Source: Megalopta genalis
Lineage: Eukaryota > Arthropoda > Insecta > Hymenoptera > Halictidae
Direction of reading: 5' to 3'
Length of the DNA: 64,000 nucleotides
Assembly (NCBI RefSeq): GCF_051020955.1
Contig: NC_135017.1
Span: 1,278,501-1,342,500, forward strand
Both the position numbers and the translations under genes were made by a program. Shown one piece after another: positions 55,600-64,000 of this stretch (positions within the stretch are counted from its first letter, which is position 1; every line of letters begins with the position of its first letter). A model generated the notes under the pieces. That model searched no databases, was not told where the DNA came from, and was given only the letters and a program-made list of their open reading frames with translations.

Positions 55600-56160
55600 T
55601 AAATAAATTTAATATTTATTTTTGTATAATTTTATAATCAATCGATGCTCTATATTACCTTCAAAGTACTATTAAAAGTCTTATATAGGTAGAAAATAAA
55701 TTAGTTTAGAAAAAATAAATTTTTTTCCGATTTCTTTGAGACATCGATTGTTCTGTGAACCTCTCAGCGAGATACGCCGGCCCGTTCTGGAACACGCGCC
55801 AGCGAAATGCTTGCCAGCGCAAGTGGTTAACAGAATACGGTAAAAGAGAGCCAGCTTTTATACGACATATGACGGAGGCACTCAAGTCATACTATTTAAG
55901 CAAGAAAAATTAAATAAGTATGTACATACATACGTTGTACTCATACAATGGTAAAAATTTTCAGCCAATTTGAATATGAATTATTTACAAATTAATTTTT
56001 TTTTACATTATTTGTTACAGCATCAGTAAAGTCAACAACTTTACCTAAACTATCCAAACTGTCCAAACTATATCGTGTTTGGTCTCATTTTAATCAGGAA
56101 ACCATCAGCAATATGTAAAAAAAATCAGTGTTAAAATGTTAAAATTTAAAAGAGTTATGT
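55600..56160. other. piggyBac copy 1 3' flank and spacer
   Basis: AATAAATTTAATA after the stop is shared with copy 2 (58,935 on). CTTGCCAGCGCAAG near 55,810, shortly before a TTAA, may be the subterminal inverted repeat of the element. No gene. Confidence 0.35.
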
Positions 56161-56167
56161 CATTGCA

Positions 56168-57154
56168 TTATGAGTTGTCTTCCGAGAATTCGAGTCAAAG
56201 GAGCCGCAGCACGTGCCGCAGCCACGTGTTCACCAACACCATCGAATTTTAGCATAGCGAGAAAATCGATAAATTATAGGGCAGCAAGAAAATCAATAAA
56301 TTACAGAGCCGTAGCAATATCTCGGCGCCGGGATTGGCATACTCAAGTTACGCCGAGAAGAGAGACATTACTGTACCTGGAGGCAATGCGCCAACAGGTG
56401 CTGGCGCAACATCATAGCGCGTCGCGCGTTGTTGTACGCAACAATTACCTACCGGGGGTTTTATGCCCCCGGTTCACATTAGGCGGTTTTTCAGATTTTT
56501 AACAGCCCAACTGAAAGCCGTCTCAAACGAGGATAGCGCCCAGAGGCAACATACCGACAGGTGTCGGGAAACATGTCACGCGGCAACACTCCACGGGACT
56601 TAGGAAGACGTGGTATGAAATCGATCCCCTGAGCAGCCTTGATCGCAAAGGAGCACTTGTGCCCTAGCCACACTTGAACCTCCTCGAAGCGCGAACAGCC
56701 CTGCTGCATCGCGCGGGTACCGCTGGATAGCTCGTTCACAAGAATGTAGCGAACAGAATGAAGTGTGGTGGAGTGGAAGAGGCAGCCTCTCCGACTGCTA
56801 TCTCTCACGTGTTTGCCGTGCGTGGCGACCCTTGTCGTCAGAAAAGGGGATCCTGGGATCTGAGGGGGCCTTCTCCTGCAGGGGAGACGTCTCCAACACG
56901 TACCTTTGGTCTCTGCTTCGGCTAGATGGGTGGCTGGACGAAAAAAACAGCCCTGGTCCAGTCAATCGGTTTGGAACGACCATATGCTTCGGAAAGTGGA
57001 TTCTGCTGGGCGAGAATGCGGGATAGGCTGAGCAATCAGCCTAGTCAGCAGACTATATCCGGTGAGTAGCTCTAACCCAGCCTGATAGCGGGTTCCAAAA
57101 TGTGTGGGTCGGTGGTGACCGGGGAGCGCACTGGATGAAAGCAAAGTATTTAAT
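56168..57154 (+). other. Block Z copy and GC-rich leader before piggyBac copy 2
   Basis: 56,168-56,300 is a relative of block Z (GAGTTGTCTTCCGAGAATTC; GCGAGAAAATCGATAAATTA). The following 800 bp are GC-rich and look like part of a retrotransposon leader, with several short ORFs but no domain. Confidence 0.4.
56451..56473. other. Strong GC hairpin
   Basis: ACCGGGGG and CCCCCGGT separated by a 7-base loop (TTTTATG): an 8-bp perfect stem in a GC-rich block. Role unknown. Confidence 0.5.
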
Positions 57155-58935
57155 ATGGACACGAATAAAAATAATAAAACAACAAATAGAAAGTGTTCAA
57201 AGTCGGCGGGTACAACTCCGAATAGGAGTGAAGCCGTCGCCACAGGTGCGGAGGCTACCGCAGCTAGTGATTTAGACAGTGATTTAGAACAAATTGTTCT
57301 CCCACGTCGGAATCGGCGTAGAATTATATCTGACGACGAGGAAGATGTTCAGAATGAGAATAGAGAAAGGAATGTTTCATCCCAGGAATGTTTCATCCTA
57401 GGAATGGATTTGGAAAGACGCGGAAAATATAACGCAAGTATGGGAATATTCAAGAATATCTAGAATACATATTCTTGTTGGGCAAAATGTCACAGCTTTA
57501 CAAATGACAAGAGAAGTATTAGCAGAAGACTTTTGGAAAATTATTGTGACAGAAACTAATCGTTACGCCAGTCAAACACTCCAAAATGAAAACCGCAAAT
57601 TACGAAAATTTGAAGACATTTGGTGGGACACCAATATAGATGAAGTACATGCGTATTTTGCTTCGTGCATTTTGATGTCCCAAGTCAACAAATCTACTGT
57701 GCAGTCATATTGGTTTAAAAGAAGCGTAATCGAGACACCAATATTTCGAAAAACAATGCCCTATTGGAGATTTGCACAAATTTCACGCTTTTTGCACTTT
57801 ACTGATAACGAAGTTGTAAACGATGATGACGATCGTTTATGTAAAGTGCGGAGTGTAATCGATTATTTTAATGAGAAATTTCAAAATATTTGCACTCCCG
57901 CGGAATACATTTCGTTAGATGAGTCGCTAATGAAGTACACGGGTCGCGCGGATCTCGTACAAACAATATAATCCGTCCAAAAGAGCACGTTTTGGAGTGA
58001 AATTTTATAAGTTATGTGAATCCAAGTCGGGTTATTGCATTAAATTCAAAATCTACACTGGTCAAGATTTAGACAGAAATGCGAATGTAGGTGTCTCTGA
58101 AAGCGTCACAATGCTTATGTCCACAGTACTAACTGGTTACGGGCATACTCTATTTTTGGACAATTGGTATTCTTCGCCAAGCCTATTTCAAAAGTTACAG
58201 TCTAGAAAAATTAATACCATAGGAACAGTGAGATGCAATAGGAAGAATATGCCTAAAGAACTCGCAGCTGCAAAACTAAAACGTTCTGACATGATATCGC
58301 GCTCCTGTAAAGGAATTTTGGTTGCAAAATGGAAAGACAAAAAAGACATATATGTAATGTCCACGAAACATACAAAAATTGAGATGGTCGAAGTGGAAAA
58401 AAAGAGGTGGAAAAATAATAATAGCCTTACAACAAAGCCTAACATCGTTTTGGAATACAATGAGGGTATGGGTGGAGTGGATCTGCAAGATAGTTATTTA
58501 TCATCTTTTAAATTAATGAGAAAATACGTTAAAACTTATAAAAAAATATTTTCTTACATAGCAGATATGGCACTGCTCAATTCATATATTTTATATTGCA
58601 AAAAAATAGAAATACCAAAATGTAAAAAGTATTCTTTTTCGAAGTTTCGAATCGATGTAGCCGAACAGATTTTAGAAACAGTATGTCTTCCTGATTACCA
58701 AAGACGTGGAAGGATGTCTGCTGGAAATGCTCCGAGTCGCTTACAAGCGAAGCAATGGGGACATTTCCCAAGAAATATACCACCTACAAATGCCAAAAAA
58801 AATCCAAAACGGAGGTGCGTAGTATGCGCTAAACATAAAAAACGGACTGAAACTACATGGGAGTGTAAAACATGTATTGTAGCGTTACACATTCCAAGTT
58901 GTTTTGAAAAGTATCACACCCTGCAAGATTATTAA
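57155..58935 (+). pseudogene. piggyBac-like transposase, copy 2, two frameshifts
   Basis: It is almost full length (about 593 codons). Acidic N-terminus (DLDSDLEQIVLPRRNRRR; SDDEEDVQNEN), dimerisation/DNA-binding N domain, then the three catalytic Asp regions: SLDESLMKY (about 57,918), FLDNWYSSP (about 58,157) and GVDLQDSYL (about 58,478). The Cys-rich C-terminal domain is CVVCAKHKKRTETTWECKTC followed by CFEKYH. A 16-bp tandem duplication (AGGAATGTTTCATCC at 57,368 and 57,384) shifts the frame before codon 90. A single-base change near 57,945 shifts it again right after the first catalytic region. All catalytic Asp residues are present, so the copy died by indels only. Confidence 0.9.
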
Positions 58936-59133
58936 TAAATAAATTTAGTATTGATACAGATGTAATTTTATCCTTCTGCCTCTTGATATTCTCTTCTGGA
59001 ACCCACTCGCTAAACGAGCCGCGAAGTGATTCCCGCTCGATTGTTCTGGCATAAGTATATATTATTATTATTATTTGTTATTATACATATTACTGTATTA
59101 TATTATATATAAACGTATTTTTCATTTGCTTAC

Positions 59134-59426
59134 ATTGGCAGCCACTAGGTTCGTCAGGTTAGGCCTAGTTGTCCCCCGAGCCAGCTGGCCTAATATATTT
59201 CGCCACTGCGACTGTAACATAACAGCAGAATTAGAAGTATATATATTAATAATATGCATTTCATCGTACATATATATTGCATATACCCACAGTGTTCCCG
59301 GCGATGAATGCCAGAGCGATTTCTTTCCTTCTGGCCAGAACATTGTCGGTCGTTCCCTCAACCGCATTGGCGCTGTCAATGGTAGCATCGCAAGCACACC
59401 TCACTGCCGATCCGCGTGAACATCAT
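59134..59426 (-). pseudogene. RG-gene fragment at the edge of the satellite array
   Basis: On the minus strand, exon 1 (59,426-59,291; 136 bp, preceded by TTGCAG, followed by GTGGGT) and exon 2 (59,211-59,134; 78 bp, preceded by TTACAG, followed by GTAAGC) match the plan and lengths of the copy at 28.43-28.73 kb. Exon 2 reads SQWRNILGQLARGTTRPNLT, close to the intact copies in element B. The third exon is missing: the copy ends in intron 2 near 59,043. Upstream of exon 1 it continues directly into satellite monomers, exactly as at 28.3 kb. Confidence 0.75.
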
Positions 59427-59448
59427 CTGCAACATGCAAGGAAAAATT

Positions 59449-62400
59449 CGCACACGAAGTGTGCAACCCGACATTGCGTGGGTACGCTCGAGCGAATCTA
59501 ATGACTCGCGAGCTAAGATCTTTTTAAATTTTCCTTCGCTGAAATAATCAGCGAAGGCGCACACTAAGTGTGCGACCCGACATTGCGTGGGTACGCTCGA
59601 GCGAATCTAATGACTCGCGAGCTAAGATCTTTTTAAATTTTCCTTCGCTGAAATAATCAGCGAAGGCGCACACTAAGTGTGCGACCCGACATTGCGTGGG
59701 TACGCTCGAGCGAATCTAATGACTCGCGAGCTAAGATCTTTTTAAAATTTCCTTCGCTGAAATAATCAGCGAAGGCGCACACTAAGTGTGCGACCCGACA
59801 TTGCGTGGGTACGCTCGAGTGAATCTAATGACTCGCGAGCTAAGATCTTTTTAAAATTTCCTTCCCTGATATAATCAGCGAAGGCGCACACTAAGTGTGC
59901 GACCCGACATTGCGTGGGTACGCTCGAGCGAATCTAATGACTCGCGAGCTAAGATCTTTATAAATTTTCCTTCGCTGAAATAATCAGCGAAGGCGCACAC
60001 TAGGTGTGCGACCCGACATTGCGTGGGTACGCTCGAGCGAATCTAATGACTCGCGAGCTAAGATCTTTATAAATTTTCCTTCGCTGAAATAATCAGCGAA
60101 GGCGCACACTAAGTGTGCGACCCGACATTGCGTGGGTACGCTCGAGCGAATCTAATGACTCGCGAGCTAAGATCTTTATAAATTTTCCTTCGCTGAAATA
60201 ATCAGCGAAGGCGCACACTAGGTGTGCGACCCGACATTGCGTGGGTACGCTCGAGCGAATCTAATGACTCGCGAGCTAAGATCTTTATAAATTTTCCTTC
60301 GCTGAAATAATCAGCGAAGGCGCACACTAAGTGTGCGACCCGACATTGCGTGGGTACGCTCGAGCGAATCTAATGACTCGCGAGCTAAGATCTTTTTAAA
60401 ATTTCCTTCGCTGAAATAATCAGCGAAGGCGCACACTGAGTGTGCGACCCGACATTGCGTGGGTACGCTCGAGCGAATCTAATGACTCGCGAGCTAAGAT
60501 CTTTTTAAATTTTCCTTCGCTGAAATAATCAGCGAAGGCGCACACTAAGTGTGCGACCCGACATTGCGTGGGTACGCTCGAGTGAATCTAATGACTCGCG
60601 AGCTAAGATCTTTTTAAAATTTCCTTCCCTGAAATAATCAGCGAAGGCGCACACTAAGTGTGCGACCCGACATTGCGTGGGTACGCTCGAGCGAATCTAA
60701 TGACTCGCGAGCTAAGATCTTTATAAATTTTCCTTCGCTGAAATAATCAGCGAAGGCGCACACTAGGTGTGCGACCCGACATTGCGTGGGTACGCTCGAG
60801 CGAATCTAATGACTCGCGAGCTAAGATCTTTATAAATTTTCCTTCGCTGAAATAATCAGCGAAGGCGCACACTAAGTGTGCGACCCGACATTGCGTGGGT
60901 ACGCTCGAGCGAATCTAATGACTCGCGAGCTAAGATCTTTTTAAAATTTCCTTCGCTGAAATAATCAGCGAAGGCGCACACTGAGTGTGCGACCCGACAT
61001 TGCGTGGGTACGCTCGAGCGAATCTAATGACTCGCGAGCTAAGATCTTTTTAAATTTTCCTTCGCTGAAATAATCAGCGAAGGCGCACACTAAGTGTGCG
61101 ACCCGACATTGCGTGGGTACGCTCGAGCGAATCTAATGACTCGCGAGCTTAGATCTTGTTAAATTTTCCTTCGCTGAAATAATCAGCGAAGGCGCACACT
61201 ATGTGTGCGACCCGACATTGCGTGGGTACGCTCGAGCGAATCTAATGACTCGCGAGCTAAGATCTTTTTAAAATTTCCTTCCCTGAAATAATCAGCGAAG
61301 GCGCACACTAAGTGTGCGACCCGACATTGCGTGGGTACGCTCGAGCGAATCTAATGACTCGCGAGCTAAGATCTTTATAAATTTTCCTTCGCTGAAATAA
61401 TCAGCGAAGGCGCACACTAGGTGTGCGACCCGACATTGCGTGGGTACGCTCGAGCGAATCTAATGACTCGCGAGCTAAGATCTTTATAAATTTTCCTTCG
61501 CTGAAATAATCAGCGAAGGCGCACACTAAGTGTGCGACCCGACATTGCGTGGGTACGCTCGAGCGAATCTAATGACTCGCGAGCTAAGATCTTTTTAAAA
61601 TTTCCTTCGCTGAAATAATCAGCGAAGGCGCACACTGAGTGTGCGACCCGACATTGCGTGGGTACGCTCGAGCGAATCTAATGACTCGCGAGCTAAGATC
61701 TTTTTAAATTTTCCTTCGCTGAAATAATCAGCGAAGGCGCACACTAAGTGTGCGACCCGACATTGCGTGGGTACGCTCGAGCGAATCTAATGACTAGCGA
61801 GCTTAGATCTTGTTAAATTTTCCTTCGCTGAAATAATCAGCGAAGGCGCACACTATGTGTGCGACCCGACATTGCGTGGGTACGCTCGAGCGAATCTAAT
61901 GACTCGCGAGCTAAGATCTTTTTAAAATTTCCTTCCCTGAAATAATCAGCGAAGGCGCACACTAAGTGTGCGACCCGACATTGCGTGGGTACGCTCGAGC
62001 GAATCTAATGACTCGCGAGCTAAGATCTTTATAAATTTTCCTTCGCTGAAATAATCAGCGAAGGCGCACACTAGGTGTGCGACCCGACATTGCGTGGGTA
62101 CGCTCGAGCGAATCTAATGACTCGCGAGCTAAGATCTTTTTAAAATTTCCTTCCCTGAAATAATCAGCGAAGGCGCACACTAAGTGTGCGACCCGACATT
62201 GCGTGGGTACGCTCGAGCGAATCTAATGACTCGCGAGCTAAGATCTTTATAAATTTTCCTTCGCTGAAATAATCAGCGAAGGCGCACACTAGGTGTGCGA
62301 CCCGACATTGCGTGGGTACGCTCGAGCGAATCTAATGACTCGCGAGCTAAGATCTTTATAAATTTTCCTTCGCTGAAATAATCAGCGAAGGCGCACACTG

Positions 62401-64000
62401 AGTGTGCGACCCGACATTGCGTGGGTACGCTCGAGCGAATCTAATGACTCGCGAGCTAAGATCTTTTTAAAATTTCCTTCGCTGAAATAATCAGCGAAGG
62501 CGCACACTGAGTGTGCGACCCGACATTGCGTGGGTACGCTCGAGCGAATCTAATGACTCGCGAGCTAAGATCTTTTTAAATTTTCCTTCGCTGAAATAAT
62601 CAGCGAAGGCGCACACTAAGTGTGCGACCCGACATTGCGTGGGTACGCTCGAGCGAATCTAATGACTCGCGAGCTTAGATCTTGTTAAATTTTCCTTCGC
62701 TGAAATAATCAGCGAAGGCGCACACTATGTGTGCGACCCGACATTGCGTGGGTACGCTCGAGCGAATCTAATGACTCGCGAGCTAAGATCTTTTTAAAAT
62801 TTCCTTCCCTGAAATAATCAGCGAAGGCGCACACTAAGTGTGCGACCCGACATTGCGTGGGTACGCTCGAGCGAATCTAATGACTCGCGAGCTAAGATCT
62901 TTATAAATTTTCCTTCGCTGAAATAATCAGCGAAGGCGCACACTAGGTGTGCGACCCGACATTGCGTGGGTACGCTCGAGCGAATCTAATGACTCGCGAG
63001 CTAAGATCTTTATAAATTTTCCTTCGCTGAAATAATCATCGAAGGCGCACACTAAGTGTGCGACCCGACATTGCGTGGGTACGCTCGAGCGAATCTAATG
63101 ACTCGCGAGCTAAGATCTTTATAAATTTTCCTTCGCTGAAATAATCAGCGAAGGCGCACACTAGGTGTGCGACCCGACATTGCGTGGGTACGCTCGAGCG
63201 AATCTAATGACTCGCGAGCTAAGATCTTTATAAATTTTCCTTCGCTGAAATAATCAGCGAAGGCGCACACTAGGTGTGCGACCCGACATTGCGTGGGTAC
63301 GCTCGAGCGAATCTAATGACTCGCGAGCTAAGATCTTTATAAATTTTCCTTCGCTGAAATAATCATCGAAGGCGCACACTAAGTGTGCGACCCGACATTG
63401 CGTGGGTACGCTCGAGCGAATCTAATGACTCGCGAGCTAAGATCTTTATAAATTTTCCTTCGCTGAAATAATCAGCGAAGGCGCACACTAGGTGTGCGAC
63501 CCGACATTGCGTGGGTACGCTCGAGCGAATCTAATGACTCGCGAGCTAAGATCTTTATAAATTTTCCTTCGCTGAAATAATCAGCGAAGGCGCACACTAA
63601 GTGTGCGACCCGACATTGCGTGGGTACGCTCGAGCGAATCTAATGACTCGCGAGCTAAGATCTTTTTAAAATTTCCTTCGCTGAAATAATCAGCGAAGGC
63701 GCACACAGAGTGTGCGACCCGACATTGCGTGGGTACGCTCGAGCGAATCTAATGACTCGCGAGCTAAGATCTTTTTAAATTTTCCTTCGCTGAAATAATC
63801 AGCGAAGGCGCACACTAAGTGTGCGACCCGACATTGCGTGGGTACGCTCGAGCGGATCTAATGACTCGCGAGCTTAGATCTTGTTAAATTTTCCTTCGCT
63901 GAAATAATCAGCGAAGGCGCACACTATGTGTGCGACCCGACATTGCGTGGGTACGCTCGAGCGAATCTAATGACTCGCGAGCTAAGATCTTTTTAAATTT
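59449..64000. repeat. 109-bp satellite array with higher-order repeats, continuing beyond the window
   Basis: About 42 head-to-tail monomers of exactly 109 bp (ACACTAAGTG at 59,561, 59,670, 59,779 and so on). The variants at CACT(AA/AG/GA/AT)GTG, at TTTTTAAATTTT / TTTATAAATTTT / TTTTTAAAATTT / TTGTTAAATTTT and at CCTTCGC/CCTTCCC follow a repeating order, giving a six-monomer unit of 654 bp with local two-monomer gains. The CACTATGTG variant marks 61,196, 61,850, 62,722 and 63,921. Each monomer contains several short palindromes. The array begins beside an RG-gene fragment and shares its junction with 28.3-28.45 kb. Confidence 0.97.

Noticed and set aside
56491..57026. ORFs in the GC-rich leader upstream of piggyBac copy 2
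   Set aside because: Short, no domains, and overlapping on both strands. Open frames are expected in GC-rich DNA.
59449..64000. CRISPR-like array of regular repeats
   Set aside because: The repeats are contiguous 109-bp monomers without unique spacers, in eukaryotic DNA. This is satellite DNA.

Overview
The window looks like a repeat-dense, probably heterochromatic stretch of an insect genome, most likely a hymenopteran such as an ant. This is inferred, not proven. The grounds are AT-rich DNA, GT-AG introns, and the mix of mariner/Tc1, piggyBac-like, Mutator-like (MULE), Gypsy and non-LTR elements, including short repeats ending in TACAGGGTGTCCCA. I see no clearly intact host gene. The best candidate is a 551-codon ORF on the minus strand that runs off the left edge (1-1655).

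1-15.7 kb: the unidentified edge gene, then small elements and relics. These are a piggyBac-type MITE, foldback repeats, a mariner pseudogene, several copies of one Tc1/mariner MITE family, a head-to-head Tc1 palindrome (7.45-9.07 kb), a 10-bp minisatellite, a possible solo LTR and Tc1 fragments.

15.7-39.6 kb: three nested palindromes. The outer one (A) has near-identical arms at 15.93-18.15 and 37.11-39.36 kb. The middle one (B, 18.36-31.49 kb) looks like a large MULE-type transposon. Its roughly 2-kb inverted repeats each carry a complete three-exon gene for a small Ala-rich/RG-rich protein. Between them lies one long reading frame for a Mutator-like transposase joined to a YqaJ-type PD-(D/E)XK nuclease, broken by two in-frame stops. 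A third palindrome (C, 22.2-25.76 kb) sits between the transposase's likely first exon and its main body. A fourth, separate palindrome (D, 33.2-34.9 kb) lies in the spacer.

39.6-59 kb: a piggyBac MITE, a 5'-truncated non-LTR insertion with a 14-bp target duplication, fragments of other transposases and reverse transcriptases, and an almost intact, recent Gypsy element (45,218-50,931). The Gypsy element has 264-bp LTRs with one visible mismatch, a tRNA-Pro primer site, overlapping gag and pol, and one premature stop in pol. Two decayed piggyBac transposase genes follow.

59-64 kb: a fragment of the same RG-rich gene runs straight into a 109-bp satellite array of about 42 monomers with a six-monomer higher-order repeat. 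The monomer is the sequence lying between the nuclease gene and an RG-gene copy at 28.27-28.42 kb. The satellite therefore appears to have expanded from a piece of the MULE element. Together with the RG genes carried in the inverted repeats, this is the most interesting content of the window.
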